Positions 52,758-62,336 of a stretch of 64,000 nucleotides of DNA are shown piece by piece; positions within the stretch are counted from its first letter, which is position 1, and each line of letters opens with the position of its first letter. Made by a program: the position numbers and the translations under genes. Location: the NCBI RefSeq assembly GCF_018228765.1, contig NZ_CP073695.1:434001-498000 (forward strand). Direction: 5' to 3'. Source of the DNA: Halorubrum ruber (GTDB lineage Archaea; Halobacteriota; Halobacteria; Halobacteriales; Haloferacaceae). The notes beneath the pieces are model-generated. The model had not been told where the DNA came from, ran no database searches, and worked only from the letters and a program-made list of their open reading frames with translations.

Positions 52758-53540
52758 ATGCCGCAACGACTCCGCGTGCTGGCCGGCGACTGCGTAGTGA
52801 CCGACCGCGGCGACCGCACCCGCACCCACCGCGGGCGCGTCGTCGTCTTGATAAAGCCCGACGACACGACGCTCGTCCACGACGCCGACGGCTACCAGCC
52901 CGTCGCGTGGCTCACCCGTCCCGAGAGCGTCGTCGTCGAGGGCGGCGGCGACGGGTTCACCGTCACCGCCCGCGACGGCTCTCGACAACTCCGGGTCGTC
53001 GCCGAGGAGGCGACCGCGAGCCGCGCGCTCCCCGTCACCGAGGCGGGCGTTCCGGTCGGGACCTGCCCGGACGACGGCGGGCCGCTCGTGCGCTCGCGCG
53101 GCGACGTGGTCTGTCTCGACTGCGAGGAACGCTGGGGGCTGCCGGCGGGCGCGAGCGTGACGGACGCGACCTGCGACGACTGCGGGCTGCCGAAGATTCG
53201 CGTCGAGCGCGGCGAGCCGTTCCACCTCTGTCTCGACCCCGCCTGCGACCCGATGGAGGACGCCGTCAGCGACCGCTTTGACGGGGTTTGGGACTGCCCG
53301 GACTGCGACGGCGACCTCCGGGTGCGCTCCGCGCCCGGCCGCGTCTACCTCGGCTGCGAGAACTACCCCGACTGCGAGACCACCTTCTCGTTCCCGGCGG
53401 GCGTCGTCGTCGACGAGTGCGACTGCGGGCTCCCCGTCTTCGAGACGGCCGCCGGGCTGGGCTGTCTGGACGGCACCTGCCCGCTCGACGGACACGCGGC
53501 GGGTAGAGAGTCGGAAGAACAGAGACCGAACGACGCGTAG
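52758..53540 (+). CDS. NucS-like N-domain protein with topoisomerase-type zinc fingers
   Basis: 260 aa. The first 95 residues (LRVLAGDCVVTDRGDRTRTH, RGRVVVLIKPDDTTLVHDAD, GYQPVAWLTRPESV) match the DNA-binding beta domain of NucS (DUF91). The nuclease domain is replaced by C4 zinc ribbons: GTCPDDGGPLV..CLDCEERWG, ATCDDCGLPKIR..LCLDPACDP and DCPDCDGDLR..YLGCENYPDC. The last is the topoisomerase I C-terminal type (zf-C4_Topoisom). It probably binds single-stranded DNA. It is convergent with tyrS. Confidence 0.8.
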   Translation: MPQRLRVLAGDCVVTDRGDRTRTHRGRVVVLIKPDDTTLVHDADGYQPVAWLTRPESVVVEGGGDGFTVTARDGSRQLRVVAEEATASRALPVTEAGVPVGTCPDDGGPLVRSRGDVVCLDCEERWGLPAGASVTDATCDDCGLPKIRVERGEPFHLCLDPACDPMEDAVSDRFDGVWDCPDCDGDLRVRSAPGRVYLGCENYPDCETTFSFPAGVVVDECDCGLPVFETAAGLGCLDGTCPLDGHAAGRESEEQRPNDA

Positions 53541-53561
53541 CGGCCGGAGAACGCGACCGGG

Positions 53562-54548
53562 CTACTCCGCGAGCTGCTGGCGGCCCGGGGCGATGAGGCG
53601 GTCGAGGTACTCCGCGAGCGCGCCCTTCGCGTCCGCGGGATGGAGCTCGCCGGACTCCAAGTCCGCCTCCAAGTCGTCGTAGGCGTCGTACTCAAGATTC
53701 CCGCCGTACTCTTCCGGGCGCTCGACGGTCACCGCGTCGAACCGCGGGAACACGTGGTACTCGAACACCTGGAGGACGGGGTTGTCGCGGGCCGTGCCGT
53801 CGTCCGCCGGCTCGGGGTCGGCGGTGGGCGGGCAGTAGGCGTCGTTCACCTTCGACTCGATGTCCTCGCGGGAGTCCTCCATCGAGATGGTGACGCCCTC
53901 GCTGGAGGACATCTTCCCGCGGCCGGTGCCGAGGTCGGCGATGAGCGGCGTGTGGAGGCTCGTCGGCGGCTCGCGGTCGATGCTCGGTAACACGTCGCGC
54001 GCGAGCATGTGGACCTTGCGCTGTTCCATCCCGCCGACCGCGATGTCGACGCCGAGGTACGGGATGTCGAGCGCCTGCATCAGCGGGTAGACGGCCTGCG
54101 ACACCTTCACCGAGTCGCCGGAGGTGATCTCGGCCATCGCCCGCTCAGCGCGGGCGAGCGTGGTCTCCAGTTCGAGGGCGTGGAGGTCGAGGGTGTAGTC
54201 GTCGTCGAGCTGGAAGTCGGAGCCGAGGACGAACTGCGTGTTCGACTCGTCGAGCCCGTAGGCGATGAACTGGTCGCGCATCCGCTCCGCGGTGTGGCGG
54301 ATCTCCTCGAACGACCCCTTGTCGTTGAGGTACGCGTGTACGTCGGCCAACAGTACGGTCACCTCGAACCCCGCCTCCTGGAGGTCGATGAGCTTGTTCG
54401 CGGTGAGCATGTGACCGATGTGGAGCACGCCCGAGGGCTCGTAGCCGACGTACGCCCGCTTACCCTCGGGGTCGTCGGCCAGCGCCTCGATCTCCGCCTC
54501 GGTGACCACCTCGGCCGCGTTCCGGGTGATCAGCTCGTGAGCGTCCAT
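53562..54548 (-). CDS. tyrS: Tyrosyl-tRNA synthetase
   Basis: 328 aa, archaeal/eukaryotic-type TyrRS without a long C-terminal domain. Class I signatures are GVLHIGHMLTANKLIDLQEA (HIGH) and GRGKMSSSEGVTISMED (KMSSS). YVGYEPSG at the N-terminus and VYPLMQALDIPYLGVDIAVG (tyrosine binding and dimer interface) are as expected. It charges tRNA-Tyr. Confidence 0.95.
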   Translation of the reverse strand: MDAHELITRNAAEVVTEAEIEALADDPEGKRAYVGYEPSGVLHIGHMLTANKLIDLQEAGFEVTVLLADVHAYLNDKGSFEEIRHTAERMRDQFIAYGLDESNTQFVLGSDFQLDDDYTLDLHALELETTLARAERAMAEITSGDSVKVSQAVYPLMQALDIPYLGVDIAVGGMEQRKVHMLARDVLPSIDREPPTSLHTPLIADLGTGRGKMSSSEGVTISMEDSREDIESKVNDAYCPPTADPEPADDGTARDNPVLQVFEYHVFPRFDAVTVERPEEYGGNLEYDAYDDLEADLESGELHPADAKGALAEYLDRLIAPGRQQLAE

Positions 54549-54668
54549 ACGTCCGACTGTGCGTTACCGGACATATGACTTCTGGATGCGTGCCGACGGA
54601 TCACGCGGAGCGCCGCCAGCGCGGCCGTCGGGCGCTCGCTCTTCGGGTTCGAGGCGACCCCGCCGCCC

Positions 54669-56726
54669 TTACTCCTCCGTCTCGGGCAGCGTCCGCCCCG
54701 CCCGGTGTTCGGAGATGATCCGGTCGATCCGCTCGGCCTTCTGGTCGCGCCGCCGCTCCTCGGCCTCCTCCTCCCACTCCTCGACGGCCGCGACGAGGTC
54801 CTCCTCGCTCGCGACCGCCAGCTCGTCCACCTCGCGGACCGGCACGGCGTCCGCGGGCACCACCGGCACCCCGCGCTCGAACAGCACCGCGTCCGCGACG
54901 TCCGAGAGGTTCCCCTCGCCGCGGATCACCGCTCGCGGCTCCGTCTCCGCGAGGCGCTCGGCGGTCCGGCGGCCGGCGCCGGACGCGTCCCGGAGGAACA
55001 CCACGTCGCCGGCGACGAGCCCGTACGCCTCGTCCGCGGCGTCGAGCGCGTCGAGCGTGAACTGCTCGACGACTTTCACGCTCACGAGCCCCCGCTCCTC
55101 CGCGACGTCGCCGAAGTTCGAGTGGTCGAGCCGCCACAGCTCTTTCAACGTCTCCACCTTCCGTTCGAGGTCCGCGACGCGCTCCTGTGCCTCGTCGCGC
55201 TCGCGCTCCAACCGGTCCGTCTCGCGTTCGAGCCGCGAGACCGCCCGACGCTCGCGGGCCTCGATGCGCTCCTCGCGTTTCGCCTCCTCTAACTCCCCCT
55301 CAAGCTCCGCGATCCGGTCGTCGCGCTCCTCTAAGTCCTCCTCCAGCGACTCGGCGTGCGACTCCAGCCGGTCGACGCGCTCGCGGAGCCGCCGGATCGT
55401 CTCCTCCTCCTCGGTGCGCTCCGGCTCCGTGGGGTCCGACTCGTCGCCGTCGCCGTCGCCGCTCCCGCCACCGCCGCTCCCGTCGTCCTCGCTCAGGTCC
55501 TCGATGACGGCCTCGACCGACGAGTCGCCCGCGACGACGCCGGCGATCACCGCCTCGCGGTCGAGCCGGGGCGGCGTCTTCGCCGCGATCCGCTCGAACT
55601 GGTCCTCGTGGTCGTCGTAGGCGTACAGCGCGGCCGCGAGCGCGTCGCGCTCGTGGTCGTTGTCGTAGCTCGCCTCGCGGGTGCGGTGGAGCTTCTCGTC
55701 GACCGGGAGATCGGTGGTGGGCTTCCACCCCGCGGCGTCGAACGAGCGCCGGAACTTCTCGACGGTCTCCGGCATCGGCTCCACGTCGGCGGCGACGATG
55801 ATCGGGCGGCCCTGCTCGACGATCCACTCGGTCACCTCGGCGGTGTCGCCGGTCCGCGAGGAGTAGAGCGCGTGGACGGTGCCGTCGAGCCCGACGACCG
55901 CGGCCGCGGTGGTGGTCCCGGGGTCGATCCCGACGATGACGCGGTCGCGCCGCTGTACGAGCGGCTCGTACTCGATGCCGTCGCGGCGCTCGCGCTCGAC
56001 CTCGACGCGCACGTCGCCGGCCCGCGAGTTCGACACGGGGATGTCCTCGGGGCGCGCCTCGACCGTGAACGTCGCGTTCGCGTAGCCGCCGTACTTCTCG
56101 GTCACGTCGCGCTCGAAGTCGAGGTTCGCCTCCTTCAGCTTCGACTGGACCTGCCGCGTCCGCTTCTTCACGTTGCCGTGGATCCGTCGGGTGTAGCGGT
56201 CCTGGCTCCACCCGCCCTTGCCGGTCGAGCGCCCGCGGGACACCTTCACCCGCGTCTCGTCGGTGAAGGCGGTAACCTCGTGGCCGACGTTGGCCGCGGC
56301 GAGCCGCGCGGCCGCCTCCGCCTCCTTCATCGGCTCCTTCCCGTAGGGGATCCCGTGGCGGGAGGCGACCCGCGAGAGCGGCTCCGGGCGCTCCGCGCCG
56401 GTCACCTGAACGAGCCGGGTACCGTCCGGGAGCGACCGGAGGAAGTTGACGAGCTCCCCCTTGTCGGCCGCCAGCTCGTAGGCGTTGTCGGTGGCGACGT
56501 AGAGGGGCTCGCGGTCGTCGATCAGCCGGCAGAGCTTCCGGAAGGAGACCACGTCGCGGGTGACCCGCGCCATCGGCCCGTCTGCGTCCGGGGCGTCCGG
56601 GTCGTCCTCGTCGACCGGATCGAGTATCACGAGCGCGTAGGAGGGGCTGTCGCCGCGGACGTCGCCGCTGTGGACGTCGACGCCGAACACCGGCCGGTCG
56701 CGGGCGCGGATGGTCCGGGTTGTCAC
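54669..56726 (-). CDS. DUF460 predicted RNase H-like nuclease with coiled coil
   Basis: 685 aa from GTG 56726 (VTTRTIRARDRPVFGVDVHS), chosen because a TATA box is 25-30 bp upstream. RNase H-like segments: VFGVDVHSGD at the N-terminus and RDRVIVGIDPGTTTAAAVVG in the middle, with REASYDNDHERDALAAALYA following, the DxGTT...ExxD type architecture of DUF460/RuvC-like folds. A long coiled coil (about 440-550) and a C-terminal alpha/beta domain (KVETLKELWRLDHSNFGDVA ... RTAERLAETEPRAVIRG) complete it. The family is archaeal and of unproven function; RNA or DNA junction cleavage is suspected. Confidence 0.8.
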   Translation of the reverse strand: MTTRTIRARDRPVFGVDVHSGDVRGDSPSYALVILDPVDEDDPDAPDADGPMARVTRDVVSFRKLCRLIDDREPLYVATDNAYELAADKGELVNFLRSLPDGTRLVQVTGAERPEPLSRVASRHGIPYGKEPMKEAEAAARLAAANVGHEVTAFTDETRVKVSRGRSTGKGGWSQDRYTRRIHGNVKKRTRQVQSKLKEANLDFERDVTEKYGGYANATFTVEARPEDIPVSNSRAGDVRVEVERERRDGIEYEPLVQRRDRVIVGIDPGTTTAAAVVGLDGTVHALYSSRTGDTAEVTEWIVEQGRPIIVAADVEPMPETVEKFRRSFDAAGWKPTTDLPVDEKLHRTREASYDNDHERDALAAALYAYDDHEDQFERIAAKTPPRLDREAVIAGVVAGDSSVEAVIEDLSEDDGSGGGGSGDGDGDESDPTEPERTEEEETIRRLRERVDRLESHAESLEEDLEERDDRIAELEGELEEAKREERIEARERRAVSRLERETDRLERERDEAQERVADLERKVETLKELWRLDHSNFGDVAEERGLVSVKVVEQFTLDALDAADEAYGLVAGDVVFLRDASGAGRRTAERLAETEPRAVIRGEGNLSDVADAVLFERGVPVVPADAVPVREVDELAVASEEDLVAAVEEWEEEAEERRRDQKAERIDRIISEHRAGRTLPETEE

Positions 56727-56748
56727 GGCCCGAGGTAGGTCGTTGCCG

Positions 56749-56756
56749 CGTATATA
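56749..56756 (-). promoter_or_regulatory. TATA box of the DUF460 gene
   Basis: tatatac at this position is 23-30 bp upstream of GTG 56726, matching leaderless transcription and arguing against the longer ATG start at 56762. Confidence 0.55.
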
Positions 56757-56862
56757 CCCCACGCCGGGGGAGACGATTCCTCGCCGGCGAGTTGGTGAGC
56801 GGTCGGTGGATCGATGTCGAATCGGCGGGCGGTCAGCGGATCGGCGCTAAGTTGACGAGCCC

Positions 56863-58047
56863 TCAGAGGATCCGCGGCTCGTCGCCCGCCCCCTGCTGCC
56901 GGCCGCTGATGATCCCGGGCGTTCCGCCGGTCTGGATGATGTTGAACGCGGTCATCAGGTCCGACCGCGAGATGAGGCCGACGAGCTCGCCGTCGGCGTC
57001 GACCACGGGCAGTCGCCCGACGCCGTGTTCCTGCATGGTCTGGAGCGCGGTCAGGGCGTCGGCGTTCGGGTCGGCCGCGACGAGGTCGGTCGCCATCACG
57101 TCGTCGACGCGGTAGGCGTCGCGCTCGACCTCGCGGACCGAGCGGGCGTCCTCTAAGGTGACCATCCCGACGAGTTCGTCGCCGTCGAGGACGGGGTAGC
57201 CGGTGTGGCGCTCCTCGAACATCCGGCTCATCAGGTCGGCGACGGAGGTGTCCTCCGACACCGTGTGGAGGTCATCGCGGGGCGTCATGATGTCCGTGAC
57301 GGTGACGCCCTCGAAGGCGGCCTTCAGGGTCGTCTGCTGCGCCTCGCCGGAGGCGGCGATGTAGACGAAGAAGGCGAGCACGATGAGAAGCAGCTGGAAC
57401 GTGAACAGGCCGATGATCCCCATCAGGAACGCGAACACCTTCCCCACGGCGGCGGCCCGCTGGGTCGCCTGCGCGTGCGGCTGGTTCCGCGCGAGCAGCG
57501 CCCGGAGGACCCGGCCGCCGTCCATCGGGAACGCGGGGAGCATGTTGAACACCGCGAGGACGACGTTCAACAGCGCGAGGTAGCCGAACACGAAGAGGAG
57601 GGCGTCGGAGCCGCCCGCACCGACGAGGACGACCCCGTAGCAGGCGACCCCGACCGCGACGCTGACGAGCGGGCCGGCGATCGCGATCCAGAACTCGTGT
57701 TTCCAGTCCTCGGGGAAGTCTTTGAAGCTGGCGAGCCCGCCGAGCAGCCACAGCGTGATCGACTCGATCTCGTAGCCGTAGCGCATCGCGACCAGCGAGT
57801 GGCCGAACTCGTGGAGCAACACCCCGACGAACAGCCCCACCGCGGCCGTCAGCCCGAGCAGCCACGGGGTGTTGCCGGCCGCGACCGCGCCCGCGTCGAT
57901 CCCGAGCCCGGCGACCTCGTTCATCACTCCGGCGATCTCTCCCACCTGTCCGCCGATGAGGTACGCGAACAGCGGTAAAACGATCAGGAAGGTCCAGTTG
58001 AGGCGGATCGGAATGCCGAACGCGCTCCCGACCTTGATTCCACGCAT
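56863..58047 (-). CDS. Site-2 protease family membrane metalloprotease with CBS pair
   Basis: 394 aa. Six hydrophobic helices carry the M50 motifs: GVLLHEFGHSLVAMRYGYEI (HExxH) and NMLPAFPMDGGRVLRALLAR (NxxPxxPxDG). Two CBS domains follow (VTVTDIMTPRDDLHTVSEDT to about 325, and VDDVMATDLVAADPNADALT to about 385). Intramembrane proteolysis is expected, with CBS domains sensing a nucleotide. Archaeal family members have this same fusion. Confidence 0.92.
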   Translation of the reverse strand: MRGIKVGSAFGIPIRLNWTFLIVLPLFAYLIGGQVGEIAGVMNEVAGLGIDAGAVAAGNTPWLLGLTAAVGLFVGVLLHEFGHSLVAMRYGYEIESITLWLLGGLASFKDFPEDWKHEFWIAIAGPLVSVAVGVACYGVVLVGAGGSDALLFVFGYLALLNVVLAVFNMLPAFPMDGGRVLRALLARNQPHAQATQRAAAVGKVFAFLMGIIGLFTFQLLLIVLAFFVYIAASGEAQQTTLKAAFEGVTVTDIMTPRDDLHTVSEDTSVADLMSRMFEERHTGYPVLDGDELVGMVTLEDARSVREVERDAYRVDDVMATDLVAADPNADALTALQTMQEHGVGRLPVVDADGELVGLISRSDLMTAFNIIQTGGTPGIISGRQQGAGDEPRIL

Positions 58048-58160
58048 GCCATCGAGTTCGGGTGGTGACCGGTTAAGTCACGGGGTCCGGGAAGCGATCG
58101 GACCGCTCGCACGGTCCGGTCGGTGATGGCTTAAATACCCGGCTCCCGTCACAGACGCCC

Positions 58161-58541
58161 ATGAGCGACGCAGCCCACACCGACCCGGTCGTGAAGCGCG
58201 GCGAAGAAATCCGCTACGAACCCGTCGACGCCGCCGAGGGGCTCTCGAAGGGCGTCCTCCTCGACGAGTCGGACGGCGCGCCGAACTTCGCGATGCGCCG
58301 GTTCGAGCTCGCGGCGGGCGCCGAGGTCCCGCGCCACACCAACGCGGTCGAACACGAGCAGTACGTCCTCGCCGGCGAGTACGTCGTCGGGATCGGGGAC
58401 GAGGAGCACACCGTCTCGCCCGGCGACGCGCTCCTCATCCCCGCGGGCGTCGAACACTGGTACCGCAACGAAGGCGACGAGCCCGGCGCGTTCATCTGCG
58501 CGGTGCCGAACGGCGACGACACCATCGAACTCGTCGAGTAG
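58161..58541 (+). CDS. Cupin-domain protein
   Basis: 126 aa, a single cupin barrel: PRHTNAVEHEQYVLAGEYVV (metal-binding His/His/Glu cluster) and VSPGDALLIPAGVEHWYRNE (second His motif). Substrate unknown. It is divergent from the M50 gene and convergent with the aspartoacylase-like gene. Confidence 0.85.
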   Translation: MSDAAHTDPVVKRGEEIRYEPVDAAEGLSKGVLLDESDGAPNFAMRRFELAAGAEVPRHTNAVEHEQYVLAGEYVVGIGDEEHTVSPGDALLIPAGVEHWYRNEGDEPGAFICAVPNGDDTIELVE

Positions 58542-58571
58542 AAATCCGACCGTCTCGGTCCCGCGGGCCGA

Positions 58572-59375
58572 CTACTCCAGCGTGCCGACCCGGTCGGCGA
58601 CGTAGCCGAACTGGTCGCGGTAGCCGTTCGGCGACAGCAGCACGGGGTAGAAGGGCTCGTCGGCGAGCAGCGGCTCGCCGTCGGCGGCCGCGAACCGCTC
58701 GCCGGACTCGACGCGTTCGAAGTTGCGCGCGAACACCTCGTACGCCTCCGCCTCCGGCTTCGGGATCCGCTCGCGGAGCCGGAACACCGGAACGTCCTCG
58801 CGGCCGCCGACGTCGAGCACGTCGTCGGCGCCGGGCGCGGAGACGGCGCCGGTCGAGGCGAGGAACGCCCGCGCCAGCCAGTAGGCGTTGTCGGCGGCGG
58901 CCTCCGAGCCCTGAAGTCCCGCCTCCACTTCGAGCGTGTGCGGGTGTTCGATGAGCCGGCCCTCGGTGAACGCGTCGGTCTGGATCACGGCGTCGACCGG
59001 GAGATGCGGCGCGACCGCGCGCGTCACCTCGTCCATCGAGTCGATGACGGCGAACGGCTCGGCGTACGACTGCGTCGAGTGGATCGCGAGGGTCGTACAC
59101 CCCTCTACGGCGTCGACGAGGTCGGCCGCGAGCCGCACCTCGTGGGCCGCCGCGTCGCGGTTGCCCGGGAACACCCGGTTGAGGTCGGCGTCGAGGTACC
59201 GCTCGCCGGCGGCGAGGGCCTCCTCGTTGGCGACGATCAGCCGCACCGGGCGCTCGGGGGCGAGGTCGGCGTCGAGCAGGCGCTCGACGGCGCGAGCGCC
59301 GCAGGGCTCGTCGCCGTGGATCGCGCCGACGACGGCGACCTCGGGCTCCCCGTCGCCCAGATCGTGAACTTCCAT
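58572..59375 (-). CDS. Succinylglutamate desuccinylase/aspartoacylase family zinc hydrolase
   Basis: 267 aa. VAVVGAIHGDEPCGARAVER (zinc HGDE), ADLNRVFPGNRDAAAHEVRL (NRxFPG), and TTLAIHSTQSYAEPFAV (second zinc His) followed by HTLEVEAGLQGSEAAADNAY (catalytic Glu) are all present. It removes an acyl group from an N-acyl amino acid or related compound. Family members in haloarchaea have not been assigned a fixed substrate. Confidence 0.85.
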   Translation of the reverse strand: MEVHDLGDGEPEVAVVGAIHGDEPCGARAVERLLDADLAPERPVRLIVANEEALAAGERYLDADLNRVFPGNRDAAAHEVRLAADLVDAVEGCTTLAIHSTQSYAEPFAVIDSMDEVTRAVAPHLPVDAVIQTDAFTEGRLIEHPHTLEVEAGLQGSEAAADNAYWLARAFLASTGAVSAPGADDVLDVGGREDVPVFRLRERIPKPEAEAYEVFARNFERVESGERFAAADGEPLLADEPFYPVLLSPNGYRDQFGYVADRVGTLE

Positions 59376-59457
59376 ACGTCCCGCAGACGCGCGGCGGATA
59401 AGTGGCGTTCGGATCGGAGACGGAGGGCCGAATCGGCGGCGTCGCCCTCGGTTTCCC

Positions 59458-59523
59458 GTCGACGTGCTCAGTGCCCCCCGTCGACGCGCTTAGTGCCCCT
59501 CGTCGACGCGCTCAGTGGCCCTC
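59458..59523. repeat. Three 22-bp tandem repeats across a stop codon
   Basis: Units at 59458, 59480 and 59502 (gtcgacgcgctcagtgcccc-type). On the minus strand each encodes VDEGH or VDGGH followed by a stop, so the end of the DUF309 gene at 59512 has been copied downstream twice, leaving TGA, TAA and TGA in a row, each 22 bases apart. Confidence 0.75.
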
Positions 59524-60075
59524 GTCCACCTGATCCGCGTACTCGTAGTCGGCCGGGTAGGCGGGGGGCCGCGCGTCGTCGAGGGCGATCCGCCAGCCGT
59601 CGACCGCGCTCGGGTCGTCGAGCGCGGCGCGGAGCGTCTCCCGGACGTCGTCGACGTCGACCCCGTAGAAGTCGCCCGGGACGCCGTCGAGGTACTGGAG
59701 GGCCGTCTCGAACAGCGACCGCATCCCGGCGTCGTTCTCGAAGTCGACGCGCTTGTACGCGCCGGCCGCGACCTGAACCATCCCGTGGAGGAAGGCGCTC
59801 TCTGCGGTGCCGCTGCCGTAATTATACCACTCGTCTTCGAAGCAGTCGTGGCTCTCGTGGTAGGCGCCGTCGTTGAACAGCCGCACGCCGTGTTCGGTCG
59901 CGCGCCGAAGCGTCGCGTGTTCCCAGTAGCCGCCGACCGCCCGCGCGTCCGGCGGGCCGCCCGACGACTCGTCCTCCTCACCTGCCCCGGACGAGTTGGG
60001 TCGGTCGCCCGCGTGCCACCCGGTCGGGTTCCCGAGCGGCGGGGCGACGCCCGGGTCGCGGGTGTGGTCGTCCAT
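59512..60075 (-). CDS. DUF309-domain protein
   Basis: 187 aa from ATG 60075 ([20 protein letters not shown]). After a disordered N-terminus, [20 protein letters not shown] (the DUF309 HExxE-like motif [12 protein letters not shown]), [20 protein letters not shown] and [20 protein letters not shown] make up the helical family fold. DUF309 resembles a metal-binding helical bundle of unknown reaction. The C-terminus ends in the VDEGH unit that is repeated after the stop. Confidence 0.85.
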   Translation of the reverse strand: MDDHTRDPGVAPPLGNPTGWHAGDRPNSSGAGEEDESSGGPPDARAVGGYWEHATLRRATEHGVRLFNDGAYHESHDCFEDEWYNYGSGTAESAFLHGMVQVAAGAYKRVDFENDAGMRSLFETALQYLDGVPGDFYGVDVDDVRETLRAALDDPSAVDGWRIALDDARPPAYPADYEYADQVDEGH

Positions 60076-60187
60076 GTCCGGGCCGTTCACGCGGGAGCGA
60101 CCTAACCGTTTCGCGGGGGGTGGAGGATGAACCGGCTCGGGACCGGATCGAACCCTTCTTTCCCCCGGTCGCGCTCGGGGCGAACGA

Positions 60188-61063
60188 ATGGACGCCGGAC
60201 TCCTCTTCGCGCTCGCCGCCGCCGTCGTCTGGGGACGTACCTCTTCGTCCTGAAGCGCGCCTTCTCGGAGTATCCCCCCGCCGCGCTGACGGTGGCGATA
60301 AACGCCGCGGCGCTCGGGTGGTTCCTCGCTGCGACCGGGCTCACGGTCGGCTTCGGCGACGCCGCGGCCGGGCTGTCCGGGCTCGTCGTCCCGCGGCGGT
60401 TCGCGGTCGTCGCCGTCACGAGCCTCGCGACGGCCGCGGCGTTCGTCCTCTTTCTGCGCGCCATCGAGAACGGTGTCGTACGTCGCGCCGATCAACAAGG
60501 TCGTCCCGATGTTCGTCCTCCCGCTGGAGGTCGGGCTGCTCGGGCAGGTGCTGGCGCCGATCCAGGTCGCCGGCGTCGTCGTCACCACGCTCGCGGTGTA
60601 CGTCGCGAACTACGAGCCGGGCAGCTTCTTCGCGCCGCTCGCGCGGGCCGCCCGCTCGCGTCCCGCGCAGCTGGCGCTCGCGAGCGCGGCCTGCTACGCG
60701 GTCGCGGACGTGGGCAAGCGGGTGGCGCTCCAGGAGCTCGCGATTCCCGGCACGCTCTGGGTGCCGCTGCTGCTCGTCGGCGTCGCGGTCGTGCTGCTCC
60801 CCGCGGCGATCCGGAACCCGATCGAGGCGAGCCGCGACGACGTTCCGAAGTTCCTCGCGGCCGGCGCGCTCGTCGCGCTGGGCGAGCACCTGACGACGGT
60901 CGCGTTCGCGGCGCTGCCCGCGAGCGTCGCCTCCCCGGTGATCAACACGCAGGCGATCGTCGCGGTCGTCCTCGGAGGCGTGCTGCTCGGCGAGCGCCAC
61001 TTCCGGCTCCGGCTCGTCGCGGCCGTCCTCGCGGTGGTCGGCGTCGCGATGATCGCGGGCTGA
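60188..61063 (+). pseudogene. DMT-superfamily (EamA) transporter with two frameshifts
   Basis: Joining three frames gives a normal 290-residue, ten-helix transporter: [16 protein letters not shown] (60188 onward), then [20 protein letters not shown] to [10 protein letters not shown] (60236-60470), then [20 protein letters not shown] to LAVVGVAMIAG (60473-61063). The first break is in the GGGG run near 60232-60235 (one base missing) and the second near 60471. The longest single frame covers only the last two thirds, from GTG 60473. Either it is a pseudogene or the assembly has errors at GC-rich positions. Confidence 0.75.
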
Positions 61064-61169
61064 GGCGGCGCGCGGGACGGACGGCGCGCGGGAGGAGCCG
61101 CCGCCCACCTCGACCGTCACGCCTGCCGCTACCCGAGAGACACTTGCCCGTTCGGCCCGTATCGATCGT

Positions 61170-62222
61170 ATGAACTCCTCGCCGGAGTCGAGCCCGATTG
61201 ACCACGCCGAGTCGATCGTGAACGCGCTCGGCGACGGCGCGTACGTCCTCGGCGCCGACCGGACTCGCGTGTTCGTCAACGACCGGCTCCGCGAGGTGAC
61301 CGGGTTCGATGAGGACGTCCTCCACGACGAACACCCGGAACGGCTCGTCGAGGAGGGGTACTGGTCCGAGGAGACCGGCGAGCGCTACCGGGCGGCCGTT
61401 GAGCGCGTCCTCGCGGGCGAGACGGACGACGAGCGCGTCCAGCTCACGACGACGCTCGCGGACGGCGGCGAGGTGACCACCGAGACCCGGCTGACGCCGA
61501 TCGAGCGCGACGGCTCGGTCGTCGGCGCGGTCGGAGTGATCCGCGACGTCACGGACCGCGTCGAGCGCGAACGAGAGTTAGAGCGGCTCAACGAGCGGCT
61601 CGAACGGCTCGCCGGCTTCCTCTCGCACGACCTCCGGAACCCCCTGTCGGTCGCCCGCGGCTACGTCGAGCTCGCCCGCGAGACGGGCGACACCGAGCGG
61701 CTGGCGGCCGCCGAGGAGGCGCTCGACCGGATCGAGTCGATGATCGACGAGGCGCTGGTGATGGCCCGCGACCCGAACGAGGTGGAGACCGCGGACGCCG
61801 CGGTCGACCTCGGAGACCTCGCCGCCGACTGCTTGGAGTCGGGCGACGTCGGCGATTGCCCGGCCGACGCCGAGCTCGTCGTCGAGGACCCCGGGCCGGT
61901 GGCCGGCGACCCGACCCTGCTCCGGCGCGCCGTCAGCAACCTCATCGGCAACGCCTTCGACCACGGCGGCGACGAGCCTACGGTCCGGGTCGGCGTCGAC
62001 GACCGAGGGGTGTACGTGGCCGACGACGGACCGGGGCTTCCGGACGACGAGCAGGCGCGCGCGGAACTGACCGACTTCGGCGTCTCGCCGGAGGGGGGCA
62101 CAGGCATCGGACTCGCCATCGTCGAGCGCGTCGCGGCCGCGCACGGCTGGACGCTCGAGATCGGCGAGTCGGCCGAGGGCGGGTTCCGCGCGACGCTGGC
62201 CGGTGCGAAATCGACGAAATAA
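61170..62222 (+). CDS. PAS-domain sensor histidine kinase
   Basis: 350 aa. A PAS domain (NALGDGAYVLGADRTRVFVN to GAVGVIRDVTDRVERERELE) is followed by HisKA (LAGFLSHDLRNPLSVARGYV, phospho-acceptor His in SHDLRNP) and HATPase (RRAVSNLIGNAFDHGGDEPT, VADDGPGLPDDEQ, GTGIGLAIVERVAAAHGWTL). No membrane segment is seen, so it senses a cytoplasmic signal. The response regulator is not adjacent. Confidence 0.9.
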   Translation: MNSSPESSPIDHAESIVNALGDGAYVLGADRTRVFVNDRLREVTGFDEDVLHDEHPERLVEEGYWSEETGERYRAAVERVLAGETDDERVQLTTTLADGGEVTTETRLTPIERDGSVVGAVGVIRDVTDRVERERELERLNERLERLAGFLSHDLRNPLSVARGYVELARETGDTERLAAAEEALDRIESMIDEALVMARDPNEVETADAAVDLGDLAADCLESGDVGDCPADAELVVEDPGPVAGDPTLLRRAVSNLIGNAFDHGGDEPTVRVGVDDRGVYVADDGPGLPDDEQARAELTDFGVSPEGGTGIGLAIVERVAAAHGWTLEIGESAEGGFRATLAGAKSTK

Positions 62223-62252
62223 AGGGGGGGCCGAGCCAACGCCAGTCCGCGT

Positions 62253-62336
62253 GCGAGGGTAGCCAAGCCCGGAAACGGCGGCGGATTCAAGCTCCGCTCC
62301 TGTAGAGGTCCGTGGGTTCAAATCCCTCCCCTCGCA
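62253..62336 (+). tRNA. tRNA-Leu (anticodon CAA)
   Basis: An 84-nt type II cloverleaf: acceptor GCGAGGG with CCCTCGC and discriminator A, D-arm GCC...GGC, anticodon stem GCGGA/TCCGC with loop TTCAAGC (anticodon CAA) and a long variable arm. The T-arm is GTGGG-TTCAAAT-CCCTC, with one U-U mismatch. It is followed by partial copies of itself, see the next entry. Confidence 0.88.
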
